64,000 nt of DNA from Hydrogenophaga pseudoflava (GTDB lineage Bacteria; Pseudomonadota; Gammaproteobacteria; Burkholderiales; Burkholderiaceae_C): positions 19,558-83,557 of the forward strand of contig NZ_JAVHJP010000011.1 of the NCBI RefSeq assembly GCF_031020795.1. Reading direction: 5' to 3'. The notes beneath the pieces were generated by a model. It was not told the origin of the DNA. It did no database searches and saw nothing but the letters and a program-made list of their open reading frames with translations. Below are positions 1 through 10,000 of the stretch, in pieces. Within the stretch, counting starts at the first letter, position 1; every line of letters starts with the position of its first letter. The position numbers and the translations under genes were made by a program.

Positions 1-871
1 GCACGCGGCCATCGACATCGCGCGGCAGCGATCCGGTGCGGTCGATGGCTTTCAAGGCCGCCTCGTCCCAGGCCGAGTTGCCGCTGCTGTCCACCACGCG
101 CCTCGCGGTGATGGTGCCGTCCGGCAGGGCCCGCACTTCGATTTCAGTACGCAGCGAGCGTGGGAAATCTTCCGTGTAGCGGATGTTGGGACTGACCTTG
201 GCCCGCACGCGGGCACCATAACCCGAGGACGGCCCGCTGGACTGCTGGGCCGAGCCACGGGCTTCGGGGCCGCCGCTGGCGCCCACCTGGCCCATCATGC
301 GGGCGAGCTGGTCGCGCCGCATCTTGTCGGCCAGTTGTTCTTCGCGCCGTTCGGCTTCCCGGCGCTCCTGGTCCTGCTTCTTTTTCTCCGCGAGCTTCTT
401 CTGGTCCTCGGCCTTCTTTTTCTCGGCCAGTTCCTTTTCTTTCTTTTCGCGCTCAGCCTTCTCCTTGGCCGCTTTTTCCTTCCTGGCCTCTTCCAGCTCG
501 CGCCGCTTCTCGTCTTCCAGTTTCTTCTGCTTGGCCTTCTCGGTCGCAATGTCCGGCTGCTTCACCGCCGGCTGGGGCGGTGGCGGTTCGGGCCGGGGTT
601 CCGGCTTCGGTTCGGGCTTGGGTTCCGGCCGGGGCTCGGGTTCCGGCGGAGGCGGCGGGGGAGGTTCGACCGCCCGCGGTGCGGCCTCGCGCGGCAGCGC
701 CGACCAGATCTCGGCCTCGAACGCCACCTGCGGTTCGTCCTGCTTCCAGTGCACGCCCCAGGTCAGCGCCGCCATCAGCAGCACGTGGGCGGCCAGGGCC
801 AGCGCCAGCGGCGTGCCCCAGCGGCCGGAGCGCGGCGGCTTGAAGTCGATGGCGTCGGTGATGATCTGCAT
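1..871 (-). CDS. tolA: TolA, cell-envelope integrity / energy-transducing protein (C-terminus cut off by window edge)
   Basis: TolA links the TolQR motor in the inner membrane to TolB/Pal at the outer membrane. The reading frame starts at an ATG at 871 and stays open to the window edge, so about 290 codons are seen and the stop is missing. Visible parts are a short cytoplasmic N-terminus, one membrane segment at about residues 21-39, a Pro/Glu/Lys-rich stretch at about 60-90, a long Lys/Glu/Ala-rich helical region at about 95-190, and the start of a TonB/TolA-type C-terminal domain (motif SPNIRYTEDFP, then E-x-E-V-R and DGT). It follows tolR with a 10-bp gap, the standard tolQRA order. The identity rests on architecture and context. 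A TonB-like protein is the alternative but is unlikely next to tolQR. Confidence 0.9.
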   Translation of the reverse strand, partial: MQIITDAIDFKPPRSGRWGTPLALALAAHVLLMAALTWGVHWKQDEPQVAFEAEIWSALPREAAPRAVEPPPPPPPEPEPRPEPKPEPKPEPRPEPPPPQPAVKQPDIATEKAKQKKLEDEKRRELEEARKEKAAKEKAEREKKEKELAEKKKAEDQKKLAEKKKQDQERREAERREEQLADKMRRDQLARMMGQVGASGGPEARGSAQQSSGPSSGYGARVRAKVSPNIRYTEDFPRSLRTEIEVRALPDGTITARRVVDSSGNSAWDEAALKAIDRTGSLPRDVDGRV

Positions 872-881
872 GGCCGGACGA

Positions 882-1331
882 TCAGCGGCTGGCCTGGACC
901 GCCAGGCCCACGCGGTCGACGCCGGCGCGCTTGAGCGTGTCCATGGTCTTGACCACGGTGTCGTATTTGATGTCCTTGTCGGCGCTGATGACCACCGGCA
1001 CGGCGTCGGCCGGGGAGCCCGCTTCGGCGGCAGTGCCCTGCAGCTTGCGCACCTCTGCCGCCAGCTGCGGCAGCTTGACACCTTGGCCGCCCTTGCTGGC
1101 CGTGCCCAGGCGCACCTGGATGGTTTCGTCCTTGTCGATCACCACCTGCACAAAGCTCTTGGGCTGTGCGTCGGCCTGGCCCACGCTCGGCAGGCTGATC
1201 TGGCTCGGGGAGATGAGGGGCGCGGTCACCATGAAGATGATCAGCAGCACCAGCATCACGTCGATGAACGGGACCATGTTGATCTCGTTCTTGGTGCGGC
1301 GGGTGCGGCCCCGCGAGGAAACGGCGGCCAT
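882..1331 (-). CDS. tolR: TolR, biopolymer transport protein ExbD/TolR family
   Basis: This 149-residue protein is the TolR stator subunit of the proton-driven Tol-Pal motor, which constricts the outer membrane at division. The N-terminus is basic (SSRGRTRRTKNEIN), followed by one membrane helix at about residues 18-40 that contains the conserved MVPFIDVMLVLL motif; its Asp is the proton-pathway residue in this family. The rest is the periplasmic domain. It lies 2 bp after tolQ and 10 bp before tolA, so it is co-transcribed with both. Length and motif are normal. ExbD is the paralogous alternative, but tolA and ybgC next door decide for TolR. Confidence 0.93.
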   Translation of the reverse strand: MAAVSSRGRTRRTKNEINMVPFIDVMLVLLIIFMVTAPLISPSQISLPSVGQADAQPKSFVQVVIDKDETIQVRLGTASKGGQGVKLPQLAAEVRKLQGTAAEAGSPADAVPVVISADKDIKYDTVVKTMDTLKRAGVDRVGLAVQASR

Positions 1332-1333
1332 GC

Positions 1334-2038
1334 TCAGTGTCCCGACGCCGTGGCCTGGCTGGGCTGCTGGCCCAGGTTGCGGTGCAGGATGTTGGAGAAC
1401 TCTTCCATGAAGGTTTCCATGCGGTTAGCGACGCGGTCGATGTCGGTGGCGAAGCGGTTGTAGGCCACCACGGCCGGGATCGCGGCGAACAGGCCGATGG
1501 CGGTGGCCACCAGGGCTTCGGCGATACCAGGGGCCACCGTGGCCAGCGTCACCTGGGCCAGCGCGGCCAGGCCCGTGAAGGCGTGCATGATGCCCCAGAC
1601 CGTGCCGAACAGGCCCACATACGGTGCCACCGAGCCGACCGTGCCCAGGAAGGAGAGGTTGGTTTCCAGCACGTCGATCTCACGCTGGAAGCTGGCCCGC
1701 ATGGCGCGCCGCGCGCCGTCGAGCAGGGCGCCCGCGTCGGTGATGCGGCGCTCGCGCAGCTTGTGGTACTCGCGCATGCCGCTGGCGAAGATGCGTTCCA
1801 TGGGACCGCCGTGGCGCGCGCTCTGGGCGGCGGCCGAGTAGAGATCGTTCAGGTTGGTGCCCGACCAGAACTCCTTCTCGAAGTCCTCGTTGTGGCGGTT
1901 GACGCGCTTGAGGGTGAAGACCTTGCGGAAGATGGCCGCCCAGCTGATCACGGACACGAGGACCAGCAGGGCCACCACGGCCTGCACGACCCAGCTCGCG
2001 TTGAGCATCAACTGGACGATGGAGAGATCTTGGGACAT
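1334..2038 (-). CDS. tolQ: TolQ, MotA/TolQ/ExbB proton-channel family protein
   Basis: This 234-residue inner-membrane protein is the TolQ channel subunit that with TolR turns proton flow into motion of TolA. There is an N-terminal membrane helix (about 12-36), a cytoplasmic loop, and two C-terminal helices that carry the family pattern (VGLFGTVWGIMHAF and GIAEALVATAIGLFAAIPAV). It starts at an ATG at 2038, 31 bp after the ybgC stop, and tolR follows after 2 bp. Length is typical. Context with ybgC, tolR and tolA separates it from ExbB. Confidence 0.94.
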   Translation of the reverse strand: MSQDLSIVQLMLNASWVVQAVVALLVLVSVISWAAIFRKVFTLKRVNRHNEDFEKEFWSGTNLNDLYSAAAQSARHGGPMERIFASGMREYHKLRERRITDAGALLDGARRAMRASFQREIDVLETNLSFLGTVGSVAPYVGLFGTVWGIMHAFTGLAALAQVTLATVAPGIAEALVATAIGLFAAIPAVVAYNRFATDIDRVANRMETFMEEFSNILHRNLGQQPSQATASGH

Positions 2039-2069
2039 GTGATGGAAAGGTTGGAGTCGGGTCAGAGGG

Positions 2070-2506
<437 letters not shown>

Positions 2507-2510
<4 letters not shown>

Positions 2511-3748
2511 AGCGCAGCCTCCAGCCGGTGCACCGCTTCCTGCAGCTGGGGCAGGGCATTGGCGGTGGAGAAGCGCAGGTAGCGGCCAGGGTCGGCCAGA
2601 CCGAAATCCCGGCCGGGCGTGGTGGCCAGCTGACAGCGGCGCATCAGCTCGAAGGCCAGCGCCCAGCTGCCGCCTTCCTCAGGCCGTCCGTCCGGGGCCT
2701 TCAGGCGCCAGCGTTCGCACAGCCCGGCCACATCGGCCCAGGCGTAGAAGGCGCCGTCGGGCATCACCGGGACCGACAGGCCCAGGCGGTCGAGCGCCGG
2801 GATGAAGAAGTCGCGCCGGGCCTTGAACTCGGCGCGGCGGCGTTCGTACTCGGCCAGACTCTCCGGCTCGAAGCAGGCCAGCGCCGCATGCTGGGCCACC
2901 GTGCTGGCGCAGATGAAGAGGTTCTGGGCCAGGCGCTCCACCGCCGGCACCAGCGCGGGCGGCAGCACCAGCCAGCCCAGGCGCCAGCCGGTCATGTTGA
3001 AGTACTTGGAGAAGCTGTTGACGCTGATCACCTCGTCGCCCAGGCCGTCGGGCAGACCCAGCGCGCTGTGGCCGTAGGCGTCGTCGTAGGACAGGCCCAG
3101 GTAGATCTCGTCCACCAGCGTGACGCCGCCTTTTTCTCGCACGAAGTGCGCGATGCGCTCCAGCTCCGCGCGGGCGATCGAGGTGCCGGTGGGGTTGGAG
3201 GGGGAGGCGAGCAGCACGCCGCGCGTGGCCGGGCCCCAGGCCGAGGCCACGTGGTCGGCGCTGAGCTGGAAGCGGTCTTCGGGACCCGACGGGATCAGCA
3301 CCGGCGTGCCCTCGGCCGCCTGCACGAACTGACGGTTGCAGGGGTAGCAGGGGTCGGGCATCAGCACCTCGTCGCCTGCCTCGATCAGCGCCAGGCAGGC
3401 CAGCTGCAGCGCGGCCGAGGCCCCGGCGGTGACGACAATGCGGGCCGGGTCGATGTCCAGACCAAAACGGCCGGCGTACCAGCCGCTGATGGCCTCGCGC
3501 AGGGCGGGCAGGCCGGTGGCGGGGGTGTACTGGCTGCGACCCTCGCGGATCGCACGCTCGGCGGCGGCCTGCACCGGGGCGGGCGCGGTGAAGTCCGGCT
3601 CGCCGATGTTCAGGTAGATCATCGGCCGGTCACCGGACCGGGCCTGCCGCGCCATCTCGGTCGCGGCCTTGGCCAGTTCCATCACATAGAAGGGTTCGAC
3701 GCGCCGGGCCCGGCGGGACAGGCGCAAGGGGTCCGGACGCAAGCTCAT
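2507..3748 (-). CDS. Pyridoxal-phosphate class I/II aminotransferase (AspC/AlaT-like)
   Basis: A 413-residue PLP enzyme of the aspartate aminotransferase fold. Visible marks are NIGEPDF near residue 48, a YTPATGLPALREAI segment at about 74, SNPTG at about 184-188, DEIY at about 213, and the PLP-binding lysine K248 in NSFSKYFNMTGWRLGW. The start is an ATG at 3748 that overlaps the nusB stop (ATGA); longer upstream extensions run into nusB and are rejected. The C-terminal TGA overlaps the ybgC GTG. Its amino-acid substrate cannot be told from sequence. Similar genes between nusB and ybgC are common in related genomes, but the link to Tol or riboflavin may be only positional. Confidence 0.88.
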
Positions 3749-4242
3749 GCCGCCTTGGACGACTTGCGCGTGCCAGCGGGTGCCGCCGCCGCTTCGTGCG
3801 GGCGCAGCCGGGCACCGAGCTGGTGCAACACGCCGTTGACGTACTTGTGGCCATCGGTGCCGCCAAAGGACTTGGCCAGCTCCACACACTCGTTGATCAC
3901 GACGCGCAGGGGCACGTCCAGGCAATGCTGGAGTTCGTACGCGCCGATCCACAGCACGCCGTGTTCGATCGGCGAGATTTCGGCCATCGGCCGGTCCAGC
4001 AGCGGGGTCACCAGGTGGTCCAGCGCTTCGGCCTGTTCGACACAACCATGCAGCAGTGCGTCGTAATGGGCGCTGTCGGCCTTGTGAAAGCCCGAGAGGT
4101 CGCGCGTGAAGACGTCGATGTCGCTGGCCTCGTTGCGACCCACCAGGTGCTGGTAGAGCGCCTGCAGCGCAAACTCCCGCGCCCGGGTGCGGGCCGACTT
4201 GTCGGCCGCCTTGCGCGGCTTGGTGATGCTCTGGTCGTTCAT
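3745..4242 (-). CDS. nusB: NusB, transcription antitermination factor
   Basis: NusB forms the boxA-binding complex with NusE/S10 that promotes antitermination of rRNA operons. The 165-residue product has a basic N-terminal tail, then the helical NusB domain starting at TRAREFALQALYQHL, with the conserved SPIEHGVLWIGAYEL and VVINECVELAKSFGGTDGHKYVNGVL segments. I chose the ATG at 4242; an in-frame TTG at 4251 would add only three residues. The start lies 5 nt after the ribH stop, and the stop overlaps the aminotransferase start. The rib-nusB pairing is a common bacterial arrangement. Confidence 0.95.
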   Translation of the reverse strand: MNDQSITKPRKAADKSARTRAREFALQALYQHLVGRNEASDIDVFTRDLSGFHKADSAHYDALLHGCVEQAEALDHLVTPLLDRPMAEISPIEHGVLWIGAYELQHCLDVPLRVVINECVELAKSFGGTDGHKYVNGVLHQLGARLRPHEAAAAPAGTRKSSKAA

Positions 4243-4247
4243 GGGGT

Positions 4248-4712
4248 TCAACCGATCTGCTCCAGCACGTGCGCCATCTCGACCGCCACGCGCGCGGCGT
4301 CGCGGCCCTTCTCGGTCTGGCGGGCCACGGCCTGTTCCAGGTTCTCGGTGGTGAGGATGGCGTTGGCGATCGGTGTGTTGGTGTCCAGGGATACGCGCGT
4401 GACGCCGGCGCCGGATTCGTTCGCCACCAGTTCGAAGTGGTAGGTCTCGCCGCGGATGATGCAGCCCAGAGCGATCAGCGCGTCGTACTCGTCCTGCTCG
4501 GCCATGGCCTGCAGGGCAATAGGCACTTCAAGGGCGCCAGGCACGGTCACGCGGGTGATGTGCTTTTCCTGTACGCCCAAGGCGAGCAGTTCGGCATGGC
4601 AGGCCTCGAACAGGGCGTTCGTGATGCCTTCGTTGAAACGGGCCTGGACGATGCCGATGGAGAGTTTCTTGCCGTCGAGCAGGCCGGTGCTGCCTTTGTC
4701 TGCGCCAAACAT
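4248..4712 (-). CDS. ribH: RibH, 6,7-dimethyl-8-ribityllumazine synthase
   Basis: This 154-residue enzyme makes lumazine from 5-amino-6-ribitylaminouracil and 3,4-dihydroxybutanone phosphate, the penultimate step of riboflavin synthesis. Motifs are IGIVQARFNEGIT, the VPGALEVPIAL loop, GCIIRGETYHFELV with the catalytic His, and ESGAGVTRVSLDTNTPIANAIL read as a near-family TxxxPIxxG(A) variant. Start is ATG at 4712, 20 bp after the ribE stop. The usual ribBA gene between ribE and ribH in many proteobacteria is absent here, so dihydroxybutanone phosphate must come from a gene outside the window. Confidence 0.95.
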   Translation of the reverse strand: MFGADKGSTGLLDGKKLSIGIVQARFNEGITNALFEACHAELLALGVQEKHITRVTVPGALEVPIALQAMAEQDEYDALIALGCIIRGETYHFELVANESGAGVTRVSLDTNTPIANAILTTENLEQAVARQTEKGRDAARVAVEMAHVLEQIG

Positions 4713-4732
4713 GGGGGTCTTTCTAGGTGGGT

Positions 4733-5365
4733 TCAGTTCTTGGAGGGGGTGGCGCCGAGCATGCGCTCGACGTAACGGGCCACGGTGTCGATCTCGAGGT
4801 TCACCGCGCTGCCCGCGCCCAGGTCGCCGAGCGTGGTGTTCTGAACGGTGTGCGGGATCAGGTTGATGCTGAACTCGCACCCGTCCGGGCGGTCTTCGAT
4901 GCGGTTGACCGTCAGGCTGACGCCGTTGATGGCGATCGAGCCCTTGTAGGCGAGGTACTTCGCCAGTTCGGGCGGTGCCAGCACGCGCAGTTCCCAGCTC
5001 TCGCCCACGCGCTCGAACAGAGTGACCCGTCCGACGCCGTCCACATGACCCGACACGATGTGGCCGCCCAGGCGGTCGTTCGCACGCAGGGCCTTCTCCA
5101 GATTGACCCGGCGGCCGGCCTCGGAAAGACCTGTGGTCTTCGAGAGGGACTCGGCCGAGACGTCGATGGTGAAGCGGGATGAGGCGGCGTCGAGGGTCGT
5201 GACGGTCATGCAGGCGCCGTTGTGGGCGATGCTGTCGCCCAGGGCGACGTCGTCGAGGTAGCCCGGCGGCGCCTCGATCGTCAGGCGCCTGCCGTGGTCC
5301 AAAGAGCTGCCCAGGGGGTGAAGGTCGGCGATGCGGCCCACACCGGTGATGATGCCGGTAAACAT
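4733..5365 (-). CDS. ribE: Riboflavin synthase alpha subunit
   Basis: A 210-residue enzyme that dismutates two molecules of 6,7-dimethyl-8-ribityllumazine to riboflavin. The start MFTGIITGVGRI is the family N-terminus. Two lumazine-binding repeats are visible, each with a conserved SIA(H/I)NG(A/V) element (DSIAHNGACMTV and GSIAINGVSLTV), and GHIVSGHVDGVG lies between. ATG at 5365; a longer upstream frame exists but lacks family similarity. It lies 67 bp after ribD and 20 bp before ribH. Confidence 0.95.
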   Translation of the reverse strand: MFTGIITGVGRIADLHPLGSSLDHGRRLTIEAPPGYLDDVALGDSIAHNGACMTVTTLDAASSRFTIDVSAESLSKTTGLSEAGRRVNLEKALRANDRLGGHIVSGHVDGVGRVTLFERVGESWELRVLAPPELAKYLAYKGSIAINGVSLTVNRIEDRPDGCEFSINLIPHTVQNTTLGDLGAGSAVNLEIDTVARYVERMLGATPSKN

Positions 5366-5432
5366 CCGCGTATTTTCGCAGGGTTTGGCCCGCCGCTGCG
5401 CGCGGCGCCAAAAGGTCGGCGGTTTGTGGGCC

Positions 5433-6578
5433 TCAGGCCTGCAGGAAATGGTCCCGGCCCTGCACCCGCGCCAGGATGCGCAGGTCGTCGCCCACCGGCT
5501 CCACCGCCGTGAACCGCACGGGCAGGCGCTGATCCAGCGACTGCAAAGGCCCCCAGTTGGCCAGCCCCGCTCCGCCGACACCCAGGATCTGGGGGGCCAG
5601 GTACAGAAGGAATTCGTCGACCAGGCCTTCGCGGACGAAGGAACCGTTGAGCTTGTGGCCGGCCTCCAGGTGCAGCTCGTTCACTTCCCGGGTGGCCAGG
5701 TCACGCAACATGGCCGCCAGATCGACCTTGCCTCCCGGGCCGGGCAGGGCGATCACGGTGGCGCCTTGCCGCTCCAGCGCCGCCTGGCGGCTGGTGTCGG
5801 ATGCGGCGCAGTAGATGAAGATGCGGCGCGTCAGCCCCTGCGCCGGGGACTGGAACAGACGCGAGGTGGCGGGGGTTTCGAGCTTGCTGTCGACGATCAC
5901 CAGGTGGGGCTGTCGTGGCGTCGGCACCTGCCGCACGTCCAGCATGGGGTCGTCCTCCAGCACGGTGCCGATGCCGGTCAGCACCGCACAGGCGCGTGCG
6001 CGCCAGGCATGGCCGTCGGCACGGGCAGCCTCCCCGGTGATCCACTGGCTGGCACCATTGCCGAGGGCGGTCACGCCGTCGAGCGACATCGCCGCCTTCA
6101 TGCGCACCCAGGGGGTGCCGCGGATCATGCGGCTGAAGAAGCCGATGTTCAGTTCGCGGGAGGCGATTGCGGTTTCGCTGTCAGGTGGCAGCAGCTCCAC
6201 CTCGATGCCCGCACCCCGCAGGCGGTCCAGGCCGCGCCCGGCCACCTTGGGATTGGGGTCGCCTGTGGCCACCACCACCTTCGACACACCGGCGGCGACG
6301 AGGGCATCGCAGCAAGGCGGGGTGCGTCCATGGTGGGAGCAGGGCTCCAGCGTGACGTAGGCGGTTGCACCCTGGGTGGATTCGCCGCGCTGCGCCGCAT
6401 CGCGCAGCGCCATCACCTCGGCGTGCGGGCCGCCCGCCTGCTGGGTGTGACCGCGCCCGATCTCCCGGCCGTCGGGAGCGAGGATCACGCACCCGACGCG
6501 GGGATTGGGGTTGGACAGTGTCAGGGATTGACGAGCCCGTTGAAGGGCATCGGACAGCGGTCCTTGATCCGGCGGCAT
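5433..6578 (-). CDS. ribD: RibD, bifunctional diaminohydroxyphosphoribosylaminopyrimidine deaminase / reductase
   Basis: RibD carries out the deamination and reduction steps of riboflavin synthesis. The 381-residue product has an N-terminal zinc deaminase domain (PNPRVGCVI, zinc-binding GGPHAEVMAL and EPCSHHGRTPPC) and a C-terminal DHFR-like reductase (from about residue 150, PWVRMKAAMSLDGVTA). Start is ATG at 6578, 4 bp after the pilE stop, so it may be transcribed with the pilin genes as well as from an internal promoter. I saw no FMN-riboswitch-like leader, and only 4 bp separate it from pilE. Confidence 0.94.
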   Translation of the reverse strand: MPPDQGPLSDALQRARQSLTLSNPNPRVGCVILAPDGREIGRGHTQQAGGPHAEVMALRDAAQRGESTQGATAYVTLEPCSHHGRTPPCCDALVAAGVSKVVVATGDPNPKVAGRGLDRLRGAGIEVELLPPDSETAIASRELNIGFFSRMIRGTPWVRMKAAMSLDGVTALGNGASQWITGEAARADGHAWRARACAVLTGIGTVLEDDPMLDVRQVPTPRQPHLVIVDSKLETPATSRLFQSPAQGLTRRIFIYCAASDTSRQAALERQGATVIALPGPGGKVDLAAMLRDLATREVNELHLEAGHKLNGSFVREGLVDEFLLYLAPQILGVGGAGLANWGPLQSLDQRLPVRFTAVEPVGDDLRILARVQGRDHFLQA

Positions 6579-6582
6579 GCGG

Positions 6583-7077
6583 TCAGGAGGCCTTGAAGCA
6601 CTCTTCCCGGGTGACCCCGCTGGCTTCGTTCTCGATGTCTTTGACGCCCGTGTGGGTGACCGTGAGGTCTCCGCAGCGATCGGCAGCCATGCTGCCCGTG
6701 CGGACAGCCCGCAAGGTGAAGGTGCTCGCAGACGTGGTTGGAGAGCCTGTTTCCACGCCCACCACGTCACCGTCTTCAACCAGTTCGATGTTGTAGGCGG
6801 CTGCGCCGGAGCCGGGGCGCGGAGATACAAGGAGTGCAGCTGGCAGGACCACGCCAGCAAACGTGTCCCGCGCGCTGAAATATCGGCGCATGTACTGCTC
6901 GGCTTCCATCAGCGCTCGCTGGGCGTCCGCCCGGCGGGACTTCGCTACCTGCTCCTGATACGAGGGATAGCCGATCGCCGCCAGGATGCCGATGATGGCG
7001 ACGACGACCATCACCTCAATAAGGGTGAAGCCGTCCTGCTTCATGCCGTGCGCGGGAAGAGAAGGGAGGTGGTTCAT
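6583..7077 (-). CDS. pilE: PilE-type type IV minor pilin
   Basis: A 164-residue type IV pilin-like protein. It has a short leader, the prepilin peptidase site G^FTLIEVMVVVAIIGIL with Glu at +5, a hydrophobic N-terminal helix, YPSYQEQVAKSRRADAQ, and two C-terminal cysteines (Cys in AADRCGDLTV and in EECFKAS) that would close the D-loop. Start is taken as ATG 7077; ATG 7044 (MKQDGFTLIE) would give a shorter, more typical leader and is equally possible. It is the last pilin gene of the pilE-Y1-X-W-V cluster, with 10 bp to pilY1. Confidence 0.88.
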   Translation of the reverse strand: MNHLPSLPAHGMKQDGFTLIEVMVVVAIIGILAAIGYPSYQEQVAKSRRADAQRALMEAEQYMRRYFSARDTFAGVVLPAALLVSPRPGSGAAAYNIELVEDGDVVGVETGSPTTSASTFTLRAVRTGSMAADRCGDLTVTHTGVKDIENEASGVTREECFKAS

Positions 7078-7087
7078 GCTCTGTGTC

Positions 7088-10000
7088 TCAGTTGCTGGGT
7101 GGGGCGCTCAGTTGGAACTGTGTGCGGCTCCAGCCGGTGGTAGGGCAGTACACGCCAGCACCCAGCGGGGTTTCTCCGGTGCCCAGGATGATGCCGCGCA
7201 TCGTCCGGCACTTGGGTGCCCCTCCCGACTGGCTCAGTGCCGATTCACCGGCGGCTTCATCGGCGGCTTTCTCCATCCGGTCGGAAACGCTTTCGGTCAC
7301 CTGGGGATCACTGGGATCGCCCGTGTCCGATTGCGGGTCGTCGGGCAGTGCCGTGCCGTCGGCGCGAGAGCGGAAGCGGCTGACGGAAATGCCGCGGGTG
7401 AACCCACCCTGCGGTGCATAGGCCACCGCATATCCGGCGTCCACTCGCGAGTCCCCGTTCGAGTCCCAGGCATCCATGCGACCGTCGCCATCGATGTCGA
7501 AGGATCGGCTGAGTTCCGGAGAAGCGCTCTGAGCGTTCACGATGTACACGTAGTTCCCAGGCAGATCGGCCACGGTGCACATTTCTCCTGCTGGGGGCGG
7601 ACGCAGCACCGTGGAGGTGATGATCACGCTGCGCCCGAAGTTCTGCACATCAGCGATGGACCTTTCTCCAGGCTGCAAAGCCCCGTCCCGTTGATGGACA
7701 TTGGTCATGTGTATGTACCAGCCGCGCTGGGTGTCCCAGTCAATCACGTCGCCGGTGATGGCGTAATAGAAGAAGCCAGCCCGCGAGGCCTCCGACGACT
7801 GGACGACCGTGCGCTCCTCCAGTTGGGTGGCGCTGACCGGTGTGAACGTTTCGTCATTGAGCATCGTTCCGTCGATGGTCTGCCGGTCCCAGATACCGTA
7901 AATGGTTTGCTGGCCGAGGTCGTTCAGGTGGTCGTCCTCCAGCATGATGCCAGTGGCAAATACCACGATGAAGCCCCCCGCTTCATGCGCCTGCCAGGCC
8001 GGGGAGCCGTATATCGGGCGGTTGTCCGGCACGGTGAACAATGGCCTGTTGTGTTCCACATGCCAGGTACTGGGATCGCCTGACAGGTTGAACTTCCACA
8101 GCTGGCCCATGGCGTCGCCGGCATAGGCTGCCACCACCCGGGTGTTGGTGCCGTAGCTGCGCAACAAAGTGACGCCACTGAGACCATCTCCTGCCGGGTA
8201 ACCGTCTGGAAGGGGAATGGTCCGGATGACTTCTCCGGTCACAGCGTCCAGCACGACCAGCCCGTTCTTTTCCCCATTGGGCTCGCCGTTGTAGTGGCCG
8301 TTGTTGACCGCCACGATCCAGCGGCCGCGCCGGGCGTTGGTCGCGTCCGACAGGTCCTCGGTCTGGCCGCTGCGAGCCGAGTTGGACATGTAACCCACCG
8401 TGACATCACTGCCGTCTGCGTTGTCGATCAGGTCCGGACCCGTCTCCCACAGGAAGTCTTCCCGGTCGGGTATGCGGTTCGGTGTGACTCCGGGTTTGAT
8501 CGGGGAGTTGACCGCATAAACCAGCTTTTCGCCTCGGCCGCCCGTGCCGACGGCCAGGTGGCGCCAGGCCCTCCATTCGTTGGCTTCGGTGAGTCCATCT
8601 GTTAAGGCCTTGCGCCGGTCGAAGATGTCGTTTTCAGTGATCGGGCCATCCAGCACATACTCAAAGTTATACGGTTCGGCAGCGAAGTTCAGCATGCGCC
8701 GCAGGCTGCGGCGCGGCATAACTGCTGCCAACTCGGTACCCGCTGTGGCCGAGAAGGCGTGCATGGTTCCTGCGTTGGTGGCCACGAACAGCGACTTGGG
8801 ATAGCCGCGCTTGCGGTTCGTGAAGTCCACGTAGCTGCCGCGCCCGTCGACGCCACCGCTGCCATCCTGGTCGTAGGCGTAGTCCCTGGCATCGCCCATG
8901 AATACGGCAGGCGGGTTGACCATGGCAGCGACCTGAGACACGCGCTGCCGGAACAGCATCCCGTTGCTGTCCAGGGCTGAGTTGTCTCCGCGCAGGTAGT
9001 TGACGAAGTTTGCGTTGGTCGGGATGCGGGACGCGTCCGGGCCAGTGGCCAGTGCAGTCTGGATATCGCTGTTCAGACCGCTGAACGAGCCAATGAAATC
9101 GACAGGCTGGTTCCGGTCGTGCATCGTGAACACACGGCGGTCAGCTGGACTCGGCATCAATTGATTGGCGGACCATGCAGTCACTCCCGTTTCTCGGCCG
9201 TCAGCTGCCAGCTCCCTCGCAAGGATGTCCCCGGAGTTGTCCATGGTTCGGTAAGACACCGTGTACTTGAGGCGACCGGCCAAGGTGCTGTTGTCTCCGC
9301 CACCGGTGTTGACGGACACACCGGCATCCTTGCCGGATGCACTGAGGATTTCGGCCAGGATGGTGTTGAAGATGGACTTCACGTCGTCTGCGGTTTTGGC
9401 GCTGAACGAACGCGCGCCACCCGTGTAGCCGGCATGGATGAAGTCGTCCACCCGAGTCTGCGTACCGCTGCTGAGCAGGTCACCGACAGGAAACGAAGGA
9501 AACACCGTGGTGCCCCCGGGGCCATTGAGCGTGTAGTTCGTTCGGTACTGGTCAATCTGGTTGAAGTTCAGTCCGGTGCCCGTGACGTCCCCGGTGGGTT
9601 GGATCAGATAACCCACCGTGTAGGTGGTCATGTTCTGCCAGAAGGTCGGTTGCCCTGGGCGGGTCTGGATGTTGTTGTCCAGGCCGGTGCGCATGTCCGT
9701 GTGCCAGTAGTAGCGCGCCGTCAGGTCTGCCAGGCCACCAGTGCCCGTACTGGGGAAGGGGACGTACTGCAAGCGGCCAGCCACAGTGTTGATGCCGCCA
9801 GACATGTAGCGGAACGATTCGGTGGTCCCGTCTGCGCGCGTCCGGGAGAACGTGGGGCCGTTGGTGTTGTCGTAGTCAGGACCGGCGGCAGAGGGGCCCC
9901 ACGGGGCGCCAGACGTCCAGCCGCCATCGGAGAACAGCAGGTTGAAGGAGCGGCGGCAGCTCATCTCGGGGCTGCTGGCGTTGGTCGGATCGGTCCGCCA

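Noticed and set aside
297..1463. Long plus-strand ORF (388 codons) across tolA and tolR
   Set aside because: Low-complexity Ser/Phe-rich translation, antisense to tolA's repetitive Pro/Lys/Glu codons; tolA, tolR and tolQ explain the region.
2528..4066. 512-codon plus-strand ORF antisense to the aminotransferase and nusB
   Set aside because: Shadow of the PLP enzyme; the sense frame has all catalytic motifs.
4713..4732. ribBA gene or riboswitch in the rib cluster
   Set aside because: Only 20 bp lie between ribE and ribH, too short for any gene or aptamer.
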